A stretch of DNA of 64,000 bases, taken from NCBI GenBank assembly GCA_934364805.1, contig CAKRMH010000014.1, positions 8,600 to 72,599 of the forward strand. The letters run 5' to 3'. The DNA is from an uncultured Lachnospiraceae bacterium (GTDB taxonomy: Bacteria > Bacillota > Clostridia > Lachnospirales > Lachnospiraceae). Positions 27,086 to 35,510 of this stretch are shown here, one piece after another (the stretch's first letter is position 1; every line of letters starts with the position of its first letter). Both the position numbers and the translations under genes were made by a program. The notes under the pieces are model-generated. The model searched no databases. It was not told where the DNA came from and was given only the letters and a program-made list of their open reading frames with translations.

Positions 27086-27114
27086 TTCACTTTAAAATGT
27101 GATTGTGCTATAAT
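27086..27114 (+). promoter_or_regulatory. dnaD-dnaI-prs promoter
   Basis: TTCACT (27086-27091), 17-bp spacer and perfect TATAAT (27109-27114). The DnaA boxes lie just upstream. Confidence 0.65.
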
Positions 27115-27175
27115 GCCTACAGAATCCGGCTCGAACATGGTATTTTTATGTCGGGCCAATGAAAGAGGTAATAAC

Positions 27176-28267
27176 ATGGCAGCCATTCAATTACACAGTG
27201 ATTGTCCAGATGCAATGACAAGTGTTTCCAATTATTTTATCGATCATTACATGCCGGAAGCCAATGGCGAATTTGTAAAAGTATACATATATCTGCTCCG
27301 CTGCATGGCATCTTCTTCCAAAACGGTATCTGTGTCTGCAATTGCAGATCTTTTTGAACATACCGAAAAAGATGTTGTCCGTGCCTTAAAATACTGGGAG
27401 AAAGTTGGGCTTCTCAAGCTTGAATATGCCGATGACGCCTCGATTCTCGGTATTTATTTTCTTACGGTAAGACCTAAGACTTTGGACGCGGCAGCTCCGA
27501 TTCCGGCTGCGGCGGTCCAGAAAGAAGCGGCACCAAAGGAGACTTCCGCTGTCTCACAGAAGAGTGCTTCCAAGGCTCCTTCTAAAAAAGAGTATACGCT
27601 TGATGAGATCAAAGCATTCCAAAAAGATGAAGATATCTCGGAACTCTTTTTTATCGTGGAGACCTATCTGAAGCATCCACTGAACCCAACCGATATCAAC
27701 ACGATCCTTTACTGGCACGAATCCCTGCATTTTTCCACAGAGCTGATCGTTTACCTTGTGGAATACTGTATCAGCAAGGGACACTCGAGCATCCGTTATA
27801 TGGAAAAGGTTGCTCTGGGCTGGTGCAGCCAGAACATTACAACTGTGGAACAGGCAAAAGCCAGCTCTGCCGCACACAGCCAGGTCTACTATGGGGTCAT
27901 GAAGGCGCTCGGAATTTCCGGCCGGAATCTTGTGGAATCCGAGACGGTTCTGATCACCAAATGGACCAGGGAATTCGGATACGATATGGATCTCATTCAG
28001 GAAGCCTGCAGGCGCACGATCACTGCAACACATCAGCCGAGCTTTGAATATACCGATTCCATCCTCACAAGCTGGCACAAGAACCGGGTACATACGCTAA
28101 AAGACGTTGCCAGACTGGATTCCAGCTACAACCGCAATAAAAAGGCTGCAGCTACTTCCAGTGCTTCAGCTCCGGCTTCCAAAAATAAATTCAACAATTT
28201 TAATCAGCGGGAGTACGATTACGACCAGCTGGAGAAAATGCTATTAACCACTTCAGTCCATGAATAA
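27176..28267 (+). CDS. DnaD-domain replication protein
   Basis: About 363 residues. I choose ATG 27176 because GAGGT lies 6 bases upstream; the longer frame from 27113 begins inside the promoter. The N-terminus looks like a DnaB/DnaD winged helix (ADLFEHTEKDVVRALKYWEKVGLL). A Pro/Ala/Ser-rich linker (about 115-150) is followed by two DnaD-type helical modules; the second contains the YTDSILTSWHKN signature (YxxxIxxxW). Such proteins remodel origin DNA and help load the replicative helicase, in primosome assembly with DnaI. The next gene is a helicase loader, which supports that role. Confidence 0.9.
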   Translation: MAAIQLHSDCPDAMTSVSNYFIDHYMPEANGEFVKVYIYLLRCMASSSKTVSVSAIADLFEHTEKDVVRALKYWEKVGLLKLEYADDASILGIYFLTVRPKTLDAAAPIPAAAVQKEAAPKETSAVSQKSASKAPSKKEYTLDEIKAFQKDEDISELFFIVETYLKHPLNPTDINTILYWHESLHFSTELIVYLVEYCISKGHSSIRYMEKVALGWCSQNITTVEQAKASSAAHSQVYYGVMKALGISGRNLVESETVLITKWTREFGYDMDLIQEACRRTITATHQPSFEYTDSILTSWHKNRVHTLKDVARLDSSYNRNKKAAATSSASAPASKNKFNNFNQREYDYDQLEKMLLTTSVHE

Positions 28268-28306
28268 TTTCCGGGCTGAATCACATGATATACCGGAGGA
28301 ACGATC

Positions 28307-29287
28307 ATGCCTTTAACAAATGCACAATATGATGAGATCATCCGCAGCTATGATGCAATCCAGCTGAAAAACTCCAGACGCCGCCAGGAGCGGTTAAAAG
28401 AGATCTATGCGAAGGCTCCACGCCTGAAGGAACTGGACGATTCTATCGCATCCCGCTCGGTCGCACAGGCACATAAATATCTGGATGGGCAGACACAGGC
28501 ACTGACAGAGCTGAAGGTGCAGCTTGCCAACATCCGTCAGGAACGCCAGGCTTTAATCCGCAGTCTTGGATATTCCACAGATTACCTTGCACCGATTTAT
28601 GATTGTCCAGACTGTAAAGATACCGGTTTTATTAACGGCAAACGCTGCCACTGTTTTAAACAGGCAATGATCAACGTTGTCTACGCCCAGTCTAACATCC
28701 GGCAGATACTGGAAAAAGAGAATTTTGACACCTTTTCCTATGAATATTATTCCGATGATGATATCAATCCGGCAACCGGGCTGTCATCCCTTGCCACTGC
28801 AAAACACGCCGTTATGGAATGCCGGAAATTCATCGACCAGTTTGATAAGAAACCTAAGAATCTGTTTTTCTACGGCGACACCGGAGTCGGCAAAACTTTC
28901 CTCTCCAACTGTGTCGCAAAAGAGCTGTTAGATGCAGGTTATTCTGTTATCTACTTTACAGCCTTTCAATTATTTGATATATTAAGCAAAGGTGTGTTTG
29001 AAAAAGATTCCGATGCAATCGCTGCACACCAGAATATCTTCGATTGTGATCTTCTGATCATTGATGATCTTGGTACGGAGCTTTCCAATTCGTTTACCAC
29101 ATCACAATTATTCTTATGCATAAATGAGCGTATACTTCGCCAGAAATCGACGATCATATCGACCAATCTTAATATGAACCAGATGGTGGATATCTATTCC
29201 GAAAGGACTTTGTCCCGGATTTCCAGCAATTACACAATACTGAAGCTTGTCGGCGACGATATTCGTATCAAACGCCGTATGCGATAA
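28307..29287 (+). CDS. DnaI/DnaC-like helicase loader ATPase
   Basis: A 326-residue AAA+ protein. The N-terminal 100 residues are helical and charged, followed by a zinc-binding region with CPDCKDTG and CHC. The ATPase core has Walker A FYGDTGVGKTFLSN, Walker B LLIIDDLGTE, sensor I in IISTNLN and the Arg finger region ERTLSRI. In Firmicutes DnaI delivers the replicative helicase to the origin or to restart sites. An IstB transposon ATPase is the main alternative, but no transposase is nearby and the partner dnaD-like gene lies 39 bp upstream, so DnaI fits best. Confidence 0.9.
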   Translation: MPLTNAQYDEIIRSYDAIQLKNSRRRQERLKEIYAKAPRLKELDDSIASRSVAQAHKYLDGQTQALTELKVQLANIRQERQALIRSLGYSTDYLAPIYDCPDCKDTGFINGKRCHCFKQAMINVVYAQSNIRQILEKENFDTFSYEYYSDDDINPATGLSSLATAKHAVMECRKFIDQFDKKPKNLFFYGDTGVGKTFLSNCVAKELLDAGYSVIYFTAFQLFDILSKGVFEKDSDAIAAHQNIFDCDLLIIDDLGTELSNSFTTSQLFLCINERILRQKSTIISTNLNMNQMVDIYSERTLSRISSNYTILKLVGDDIRIKRRMR

Positions 29288-29329
29288 ATAAATAATAACC
29301 AATCAATGTTTTTATGGAGGAGTCATCAA

Positions 29330-30514
29330 ATGCCAAAAGATGAAAAATTTTTAGAAACTATTCCACAGGGAATTCTCGCCCTCATTCCTACAGAAAGCTG
29401 TATCGAAATGGGTGAAAAGGTAGACCACTATCTTGCAAAGTGGAGAGGCAGAAGAGAACACGATCACCTCAACGATATCGCGTTTAAAGATTACGCAAAG
29501 GACAGCTATATCATCAAACCTTATACCCCAAGATTTGGTTCCGGTGAAGCAAAATGTGTGATCAACCACTCTGTCCGTGGTTACGATGTTTACATCATGG
29601 TCGATGTTACAAACTACAGCCTTACCTATTCTTTATGTGGACACACCAACCACATGTCACCAGATGATCATTATCAGGATCTGAAACGTGTCATTGCAGC
29701 GATCGGTGGAAAAGCAAGAAGAATCACTGTTATCCTTCCATTCCTTTATGAGAGCCGTCAGCACAAACGTACCTCCCGTGAGTCCTTAGACTGTGCTTTA
29801 GCTCTTCAAGAACTGATCGCAATGGGCGTTGATAACATTATCACATTCGACGCACATGACCCACGTGTACAGAATGCAATCCCTCTGAAAGGATTCGATA
29901 CTGTACAGCCTGCTTACCAGTTCATCAAAGGTATCTTAAAGAATGTAAAAGATATCAAGATCGATGCTGATCACTTAATGATCATCAGCCCGGATGAAGG
30001 TGCAACCGGTCGTGCAATTTATATGGCAAACGTATTAGGCGTTGATATGGGTATGTTCTATAAACGCCGTGATTACAGTACAATTATTGATGGACGTAAC
30101 CCGATCGTTGCCCATGAGTTCTTAGGTGACTCAGTAGAAGGCAAGGATGTTATGATCATCGACGATATGATCTCCTCTGGCGAAAGCATGATTGACACTG
30201 CAAAAGAGCTGAAAAAACGTAAAGCAAAGAGAATCTTTGTTGTATCTACGTTCGGTCTTTTCACAAACGGACTTGAGAAATTTGACAAAGCTTACGAAGA
30301 AGGTCTTATTTACCGTGTTGTTACGACAAACCTTACTTATCAGACACCGGATCTTCTTTCAAGAGAATACTACATCAGCTGTGATATGAGTAAATATATC
30401 GCTTTCATCATCGATAACTTAAATCATGATGCTTCGATCAGCGAACTCTTAAATCCATATGACAGAATCAAAAAACTCGTGAACGAATATAACGAGGAAC
30501 AGAAACAGGCTTAA
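29330..30514 (+). CDS. prs: Ribose-phosphate pyrophosphokinase, long form
   Basis: About 394 residues, some 75 more than the classical 315-residue enzyme. It makes PRPP from ribose-5-phosphate and ATP for nucleotide, His and Trp synthesis. The PRPP loop is VMIIDDMISSGESM, with RQHKRTSRES in the ATP region and FDAHDPRVQNAIP for metal binding. The N-terminal ~60 residues (with REHDHLNDIAFKDYAKDSY) are the extra part. Start 29330 is chosen from GGAGGAG 7 bases upstream. It ends in a strong terminator shared with rplQ. The longer form is seen in related Clostridia, from memory. Confidence 0.9.
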   Translation: MPKDEKFLETIPQGILALIPTESCIEMGEKVDHYLAKWRGRREHDHLNDIAFKDYAKDSYIIKPYTPRFGSGEAKCVINHSVRGYDVYIMVDVTNYSLTYSLCGHTNHMSPDDHYQDLKRVIAAIGGKARRITVILPFLYESRQHKRTSRESLDCALALQELIAMGVDNIITFDAHDPRVQNAIPLKGFDTVQPAYQFIKGILKNVKDIKIDADHLMIISPDEGATGRAIYMANVLGVDMGMFYKRRDYSTIIDGRNPIVAHEFLGDSVEGKDVMIIDDMISSGESMIDTAKELKKRKAKRIFVVSTFGLFTNGLEKFDKAYEEGLIYRVVTTNLTYQTPDLLSREYYISCDMSKYIAFIIDNLNHDASISELLNPYDRIKKLVNEYNEEQKQA

Positions 30515-30532
30515 CAAATACATGAATATAAA

Positions 30533-30574
30533 AAGAACCGGTTCACAGATTTAAAGATCTGTGAACCGGTTCTT
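30533..30574. terminator. Bidirectional terminator between prs and rplQ
   Basis: AAGAACCGGTTCACAGAT and ATCTGTGAACCGGTTCTT form a perfect 18-bp stem with a 6-base loop. T/A tracts flank both sides. It ends prs on the plus strand and the whole ribosomal-protein supercluster on the minus strand. Confidence 0.95.
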
Positions 30575-30629
30575 TTTATATCGTATTCCCTGATATTGCG
30601 CATTCGCACAATACTGCGGCAGCGGATAA

Positions 30630-31166
30630 TTAAACTAACTCAAGAACTACTTCTAAAGCTCCGTCACCTTTACGCTGACCGATCTTTACGATTCTTGTGT
30701 AACCACCGTTACGTCCTGCATACTTAGGAGCGATCTCATCAAATAATTTAGCTGTAAGATCAACTTCTTTCGTATTCTTTTTCTTTCCAGATGCAGCAGT
30801 TGGAACTTCTTTTACAGTGTAGAGAACTTTTAACATCTCTCTTCTTGCATGAAGACGTGAAGGTTTATCTTTCTTGATTGTCTTCTCAACTTCATCGTAT
30901 ACAGTAACTTTCTTTCCATCAACAACTTCTTTTACTCTCTTGCCATCTTTGTCCTTGCGGGCAACTTTAGCTTTTACAGTAACTTCTTCGAAGTTGTCTT
31001 TTTCTCTTACTGCAGAAGCGATCAGACCTTCAGCGATCTTACGAACTTCTTTTGCTTTTGCTTCTGTTGTAACGATCTTACCGTTTGCGATAAGTGCGGT
31101 TACCTGACCTCTTAATAATGCTTTTCTCTGGCTTGAGGTTCTGCTTAATTTACGATACTTTGCCAT
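30630..31166 (-). CDS. rplQ: Ribosomal protein L17 with lineage-specific insertion
   Basis: About 178 residues; L17 is usually about 115-130. The start MAKYRKLSRTSSQRKALLRG and the end FDEIAPKYAGRNGGYTRIVK are canonical. Between them, about residues 60-120, an insertion rich in Lys/Asp/Glu (ARKDKDGKRVKEVVDGKK onwards) lengthens the protein. L17 sits near the peptide tunnel exit of the 50S subunit. GGAGG lies 8 bases before ATG 31166; the longer start at 31181 includes that site. It is the last gene of the alpha operon, separated from rpoA by 177 bp that hold a duplicated motif. Confidence 0.95.
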   Translation of the reverse strand: MAKYRKLSRTSSQRKALLRGQVTALIANGKIVTTEAKAKEVRKIAEGLIASAVREKDNFEEVTVKAKVARKDKDGKRVKEVVDGKKVTVYDEVEKTIKKDKPSRLHARREMLKVLYTVKEVPTAASGKKKNTKEVDLTAKLFDEIAPKYAGRNGGYTRIVKIGQRKGDGALEVVLELV

Positions 31167-31194
31167 TTTAATATCCTCCATTTGTGGAACATCC

Positions 31195-31301
31195 GGCCAC
31201 GCTCTTTGGTCTTACTTACCGAATGTGTAATCTTGTTGTGGCAGCATTGCTGCCAGGTGCCACTCATGAGTTAGACATAGGCCACGCTCTTCGGTCTTAC
31301 T
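31195..31301. repeat. Direct repeat in the rpoA-rplQ gap
   Basis: A 22-bp sequence beginning GGCCACGCTCTT and ending GGTCTTACT occurs at 31195-31216 and 31280-31301 with one difference. Between the copies is a GGCAGCATTGCTGCC hairpin (31240-31254). The purpose is unknown; RNA processing or an r-protein binding site is possible. Confidence 0.8.
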
Positions 31302-31343
31302 GGTTCTGCCTCTATGAGTTATAAAAAAGGGTTAGGCGATTGA

Positions 31344-32303
31344 TTAGTCTTCACCCTGATTTAACTGTAATCCTAATTCTTTTAACTTCGCTAATACTTC
31401 TTCTAAAGATTTGCGTCCAAGGTTACGAACCTTCATCATATCTTCAGGTGTTCTGTTTGTAAGTTCCTCAACAGTGTTGATTCCTGCTCTCTTTAAGCAG
31501 TTGTAAGAACGTACAGACAACTCAAGCTCATCGATGTTCATCTCAAGAACTTTCTCTTTCGCATCGTTCTCTTTCTCGATCATGACTTCTGCCTGCTGTG
31601 CAGCATCAGATAAGTCGATGAAGAGGTTCAGATGCTCGCTCAGAACTTTTGCTGCAAGTGATACAGCCTCGTCTGGCTCCAATGTTCCATTGGTATATAC
31701 ATCTAATGTGAGCTTATCGTAGTCAGTGATCTGACCAACACGGGTATTCTCAATTGTTAAATTTACACGCTCTACCGGAGTATAGATAGAATCCACAGCG
31801 ATCACACCGATTGGGGTATCCTCTGTCTTATTCTTATCTGCGCTTACATATCCTCTTCCTTTTGTGATTGTAAGCTCCATGTATAACTTGCTTTCAGCTC
31901 CGCCATTTAAGTGAGCAATTACTAAATCCGGGTTCATGATCTCGATATCGGAGTCAACCTGAATATCAGCTGCTGTAACAACGCCTTCCCCTTCGAATTC
32001 AATATAAGCAACTTTTGGTTCATTAGTAGAGCTATTATTTCTAATAGCAAGACATTTGATGTTCATGATGATCTCGGTAACATCTTCCTTAACTCCTGGA
32101 ATAGAACTGAATTCATGTAAAACACCATCAATCTTAACCTGGCTTACAGCTGCTCCTGGTAATGAAGAAAGCATGATTCTTCTTAAAGAATTACCAAGTG
32201 TTGTACCATATCCTCTTTCCAAAGGTTCTACAACAAATCTGCCGTATTTTTTGTCTTCTGAAATTTCAGCGATTTCAATTTTTGGTTTTTCAAAATCGAA
32301 CAC
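31344..32303 (-). CDS. rpoA: RNA polymerase alpha subunit
   Basis: A 319-residue alpha subunit. The N-terminal domain (about 1-230) dimerises and holds beta and beta-prime; it has RRIMLSSLPGAAV and the PVERVNLTIENTRVG region. The C-terminal domain (about 250-319) binds UP elements and activators, with ELTNRTPEDMMKVRNLGRKS. Start is GTG at 32303, preceded by AAGGAGG nine bases upstream. Position between rpsD and rplQ is the standard Firmicute alpha operon. Confidence 0.98.
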   Translation of the reverse strand: MFDFEKPKIEIAEISEDKKYGRFVVEPLERGYGTTLGNSLRRIMLSSLPGAAVSQVKIDGVLHEFSSIPGVKEDVTEIIMNIKCLAIRNNSSTNEPKVAYIEFEGEGVVTAADIQVDSDIEIMNPDLVIAHLNGGAESKLYMELTITKGRGYVSADKNKTEDTPIGVIAVDSIYTPVERVNLTIENTRVGQITDYDKLTLDVYTNGTLEPDEAVSLAAKVLSEHLNLFIDLSDAAQQAEVMIEKENDAKEKVLEMNIDELELSVRSYNCLKRAGINTVEELTNRTPEDMMKVRNLGRKSLEEVLAKLKELGLQLNQGED

Positions 32304-32475
32304 TACAAAGTCCCTCCTTCTCGGGTATCGTTGCTAGTTTTTACGTCATACTGCTTCCTCCGGTACTATTTTCCCGGAAAAATCATATATCTCCATAGAT
32401 AGCCGGAAGCAGATTATGGTGCAAGCACCCAATCCGCTTCTGACAAAAGTTCTAATCCGCTTAATAACGGCTATA

Positions 32476-33069
32476 TTATTTAGAGTATAACTCGACGATA
32501 AGCATTTCATCAACTGGAACGTCGATCTGCTCACGTGTTGGTAATTCTTTTACAGTTCCCTGTAATTTCTCAGCGTCAACATCTAACCATTCTGGTACGA
32601 TTCTTCCGCCTGCAACTTCAACGATATCTTTCATACGCTGGATGCCTTTTTTGCTCTCTTTGATTTCGATCACATCTCCAGCTTTTACTAAGTAAGAAGG
32701 AATGTTAACAACTTTTCCGTTTACTGTAACGAATTTGTGGTCAACAACCTGTCTAGCTTCTTTTCTTGTACGAGCAAAGCCAAGACGGAATACTACGTTA
32801 TCCAGTCTGGACTCGAGAATTGTCATTAAGTTTGTACCAGTCATGCCTTTCATCTGGTCAGCTTTCTCATAGTAGTTATGGAAAGGTTTCTCTAATACAC
32901 CATAGATGAATTTTGCTTTCTGTTTCTCTCTTAACTGAAGGCCATACTCAGAAACCTTCTTGTTTGCTCTCTGTAAATTTCTTTTGGATTTCTTATCATA
33001 TCCTAAATAACTTGGTTCTAATCCAAGGGATCTGCATCTTTTCAGTACAGGTACTTTATTAACTGCCAT
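32476..33069 (-). CDS. rpsD: Ribosomal protein S4
   Basis: 197 residues with the S4 domain at LESRLDNVVFRLGFARTRKE. It is a primary 16S rRNA binder that starts 30S assembly and guards decoding accuracy. The N-terminus lacks the four-Cys zinc motif. Being inside the alpha operon differs from Bacillus, where rpsD is a separate self-regulated gene. About 170 bp of unassigned sequence separates it from rpoA. Confidence 0.98.
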   Translation of the reverse strand: MAVNKVPVLKRCRSLGLEPSYLGYDKKSKRNLQRANKKVSEYGLQLREKQKAKFIYGVLEKPFHNYYEKADQMKGMTGTNLMTILESRLDNVVFRLGFARTRKEARQVVDHKFVTVNGKVVNIPSYLVKAGDVIEIKESKKGIQRMKDIVEVAGGRIVPEWLDVDAEKLQGTVKELPTREQIDVPVDEMLIVELYSK

Positions 33070-33088
33070 CTTAATCTATACCTCCTAA

Positions 33089-33484
33089 TTAAACTCTTCT
33101 GCGTTTTGGTGGACGACATCCATTGTGAGGTACTGGAGTTACGTCTTTGATGGAAGTAACTTCAAGACCACAAGCGGAAAGAGCTCTGATAGCGGCTTCT
33201 CTACCAGATCCTGGTCCTTTAACCATAACGTCAACTGTTTTTAAGCCATGAATTAAAGCTGCCTTTGTAGCTGTCTCAGCTGCCATCTGTGCAGCATATG
33301 GAGTAGATTTCTTTGAACCTCTAAATCCAAGACCACCAGCACTTGCCCATGATAAAGCATTACCCTCAGTATCAGTAATAGTTACGATTGTATTATTAAA
33401 AGATGACTGAATATGTGCCTGTCCGCGTTCAACGTTTTTCTTTACACGCTTTTTAGTTGTTTTCTTTGCAACGTTCTTAGCCAT
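33089..33484 (-). CDS. rpsK: Ribosomal protein S11
   Basis: 131 residues with the basic N-terminus AKKTTKKRVKKNVERG and core HIQSSFNNTIVTITD. The end NGCRPPKRRRV is typical. It forms the 30S platform near the E site. It lies 20 bp before rpsD. Confidence 0.98.
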   Translation of the reverse strand: MAKNVAKKTTKKRVKKNVERGQAHIQSSFNNTIVTITDTEGNALSWASAGGLGFRGSKKSTPYAAQMAAETATKAALIHGLKTVDVMVKGPGSGREAAIRALSACGLEVTSIKDVTPVPHNGCRPPKRRRV

Positions 33485-33557
33485 ATCTAAACTAACCTAC
33501 TTTCTTATTATTCAAAATGTTACGTTACTATATAAGGAATACCTTTGTATTCACCGA

Positions 33558-33926
33558 TTATTTTTTCTTATTAGCAACAGTTCTCTTAGGACCTTTTCTT
33601 GTTCTTGCGTTGGTCTTTGTTTTCTGACCACGAACTGGAAGTCCTTTTCTATGACGGATTCCACGATAGCATCCGATTTCCTGAAGTCTCTTAATATTAA
33701 GAGCGATCTCTCTTCTTAAATCACCTTCTACAGTCTGTGTCTCATCGATGACTGCGCTGATTCTCTTTACTTCTTCGTCAGTTAAATCTCTAACACGAGT
33801 GTTAGGATCTACGTTAGCTGCTTCAAGGATACGATTAGAACTTACTCTTCCGATTCCGTAAATGTAAGTTAAACCGATCTCAACACGTTTTTCTCTTGGT
33901 AAATCTACACCTGCAATACGAGCCAT
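33558..33926 (-). CDS. rpsM: Ribosomal protein S13
   Basis: 122 residues starting MARIAGVDLPREKRVEIGLT and ending in a Lys/Arg-rich tail (TNARTRKGPKRTVANKKK). It forms the head of the 30S and a bridge to the 50S and contacts P-site tRNA through its tail. GGAGG is present 13 bases before the ATG. Confidence 0.98.
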   Translation of the reverse strand: MARIAGVDLPREKRVEIGLTYIYGIGRVSSNRILEAANVDPNTRVRDLTDEEVKRISAVIDETQTVEGDLRREIALNIKRLQEIGCYRGIRHRKGLPVRGQKTKTNARTRKGPKRTVANKKK

Positions 33927-34218
33927 GTGTGTTTACACCTCCATAAAATTTTCCTGATTATTATAGTAACGATATATCTGCAACCATATATCTCATCCGA
34001 AAAATACCCGCATACAGCTACGGTTGCACGCCCTGAAATGTGTGCATACGGATACTTTTACCATATTGTTTAATTCATCGCCTAAAGGCAGTCTTTGCAT
34101 ATTTTGGAATCTACCACTCGGTATTATAGTAAATCCCCAGCTTATGCTGCTGTTTTATTATGAAACAGCACAATCCTGTTGCGCTGCAGCCGCACATAAT
34201 AAATAATTTGGAAGCCGA
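33927..34218 (-). other. Unassigned gap between rpmJ and rpsM
   Basis: 292 bp, unusually long for this gene cluster. It holds a hairpin GCTGTTT...AAACAGC (about 34147-34168) and AT-rich sequence, but no reading frame with a plausible ribosome-binding site and no clear promoter. It could be a leader for S13-S11-S4 regulation; nothing in it matches a class I recognise. Confidence 0.4.
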
Positions 34219-34332
34219 TTAACCCTGTCTCTGTTTATGCTTAGGATTCTCGCAGATAATTCTGATGCTTCCTTTTCTTTTAATGACTTTGCATTTTTCG
34301 CAAATAGGTTTAACTGATGATCTTACCTTCAC
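34219..34332 (-). CDS. rpmJ: Ribosomal protein L36
   Basis: A 37-residue protein with GTG start at 34332 and GGAGG 7 bases upstream. The sequence begins VKVRSSVKPICEKCKVIKRK and ends NPKHKQRQG. It contains the zinc ligands CEKC, then Cys27 and His32 of the C+ form. L36 is the smallest 50S protein and sits near the L7/L12 stalk base. Its place between infA and rpsM is standard. Confidence 0.95.
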   Translation of the reverse strand: MKVRSSVKPICEKCKVIKRKGSIRIICENPKHKQRQG

Positions 34333-34353
34333 AGCAAATCCTCCTTTCTCTCT

Positions 34354-34377
34354 AAAAGCCCCAATTTAACGGCTTTT
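34354..34377 (-). promoter_or_regulatory. Hairpin in the rpmJ leader
   Basis: AAAAGCC and GGCTTTT arms around a 10-base loop lie between the rpmJ promoter and its ribosome-binding site. It resembles a weak attenuator, but no long T tract follows. Confidence 0.4.
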
Positions 34378-34417
34378 ATAAGCTTTCATGGGTACTTTCC
34401 AAAAGTGTCCGTATAAC

Positions 34418-34446
34418 ATTATACACATCGGGCACCTGGAAGTCAA
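34418..34446 (-). promoter_or_regulatory. Internal promoter before rpmJ (alpha operon)
   Basis: Minus-strand TTGACT (34441-34446), 17-bp spacer and perfect TATAAT (34418-34423), behind the infA stop. It can drive rpmJ-rpsM-rpsK-rpsD-rpoA-rplQ independently of the S10 promoter. Confidence 0.8.
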
Positions 34447-34453
34447 TCACTTT

Positions 34454-34672
34454 TTATTTGTCACGCCAGATAATTCTGCCCTTTGTCAGATCATATGGTG
34501 ACATTTCAATAGTTACTTTATCTCCTGGTAAAATACGAATGAAGTTCATTCTTAATTTACCACTGATGGTTGCTAAAATCTGATGTCCATTCTCAAGTTC
34601 TACTTTAAAGAATGCATTTGGTAATTTTTCAACTACAACACCTTCTACTTCAATTACGTCTGCTTTTGACAT
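34454..34672 (-). CDS. infA: Translation initiation factor IF-1
   Basis: 72 residues forming one OB fold, starting MSKADVIEVEGVVVEKLPNA and ending LTKGRIIWRDK. IF-1 blocks the A site on the 30S subunit during initiation. Length and sequence are canonical. Confidence 0.98.
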   Translation of the reverse strand: MSKADVIEVEGVVVEKLPNAFFKVELENGHQILATISGKLRMNFIRILPGDKVTIEMSPYDLTKGRIIWRDK

Positions 34673-34719
34673 ATCTTAATTCCTCCTAATGAATTCCCTT
34701 CCGGGATCTATATTATCTG

Positions 34720-35508
34720 TTAAAAGAGATCCAGAAAACCTGCCGCTTTCTCGTCCTCTGTCAATGAAAGGATCTCCGGCCTGCCTTCTGTGATCAGGAT
34801 CGTATTCTCATAATGTGCGGATAAGGACATATCCTCTGTCACAACGGTCCACTCATCATCCATCCATACAACTTCCGGTGTTCCCATGTTGATCATCGGC
34901 TCTACCGCAAGTGTCATTCCCGGGCGAAGTTTGATGCCTCTCCGGAACTGTTTGAAATTCGGGATCTCCGGATCTTCGTGGAGATGTGTTCCGATTCCAT
35001 GTCCAACCAGGTCTCTTACGACTCCGTAGCCAAAGCTTTCTGCGTAGGTTCCGATCGCAGCTCCGATATCATGAAGATGTTTTCCGGCAACTGCCTTTTT
35101 CATTCCTTCGAAAAAGCTCTGTCTCGTCCGGTCGATCAGATCCTGTGCTTCTTTACTGATCTCACCGACTGCAACTGTCCGCGCTGCGTCTGAATGATAT
35201 CCTTTGTAGATGACTCCCGCATCCAGGCTTACGATATCGCCTTCCTGCAGGATCTTATCCTTACGTGGGATTCCATGCACCACTTCTTCGTTTACCGAAA
35301 CACAGATCGATGCAGGATAGCCACAGTAATTTTTAAAAGAAGGAATGCATTCATAGCTTCGAATCATTTCCTCACCAAGTCTGTCTACGTCAAGCGTAGA
35401 CATTCCCGGCTTTATTTCTTTTCCCAGATCCTGATGTACTCTGGCAAGGATTCTTCCCGCCTCGCGCATCAGTTCGATTTCTCTGGCAGACTTAATCGTT
35501 ACAGACAT
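34720..35508 (-). CDS. map: Type I methionine aminopeptidase
   Basis: 262 residues. It removes the initiator Met from new proteins. The metal ligands are in place: Asp in SLDAGVIYKGYHSDAART, His in GHGIGTHLHEDPEIP, Glu in AVEPMIN and Glu in VTEDMSLSAHYENT. There is no zinc-finger extension. It lies 2 bp from the adk stop and before infA, as in most Firmicutes. Confidence 0.97.
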   Translation of the reverse strand: MSVTIKSAREIELMREAGRILARVHQDLGKEIKPGMSTLDVDRLGEEMIRSYECIPSFKNYCGYPASICVSVNEEVVHGIPRKDKILQEGDIVSLDAGVIYKGYHSDAARTVAVGEISKEAQDLIDRTRQSFFEGMKKAVAGKHLHDIGAAIGTYAESFGYGVVRDLVGHGIGTHLHEDPEIPNFKQFRRGIKLRPGMTLAVEPMINMGTPEVVWMDDEWTVVTEDMSLSAHYENTILITEGRPEILSLTEDEKAAGFLDLF

Positions 35509-35510
35509 AA

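Noticed and set aside
28307..29287. IstB transposition helper
   Set aside because: The ATPase resembles IstB, but there is no IstA or inverted repeat, and it sits beside a DnaD-domain gene, which fits a DnaI-type helicase loader.
32346..32534. 62-codon minus-strand frame between rpsD and rpoA
   Set aside because: It starts inside rpsD in another frame and has no ribosome-binding site. Its end in the intergenic gap is not convincing as a leader peptide.
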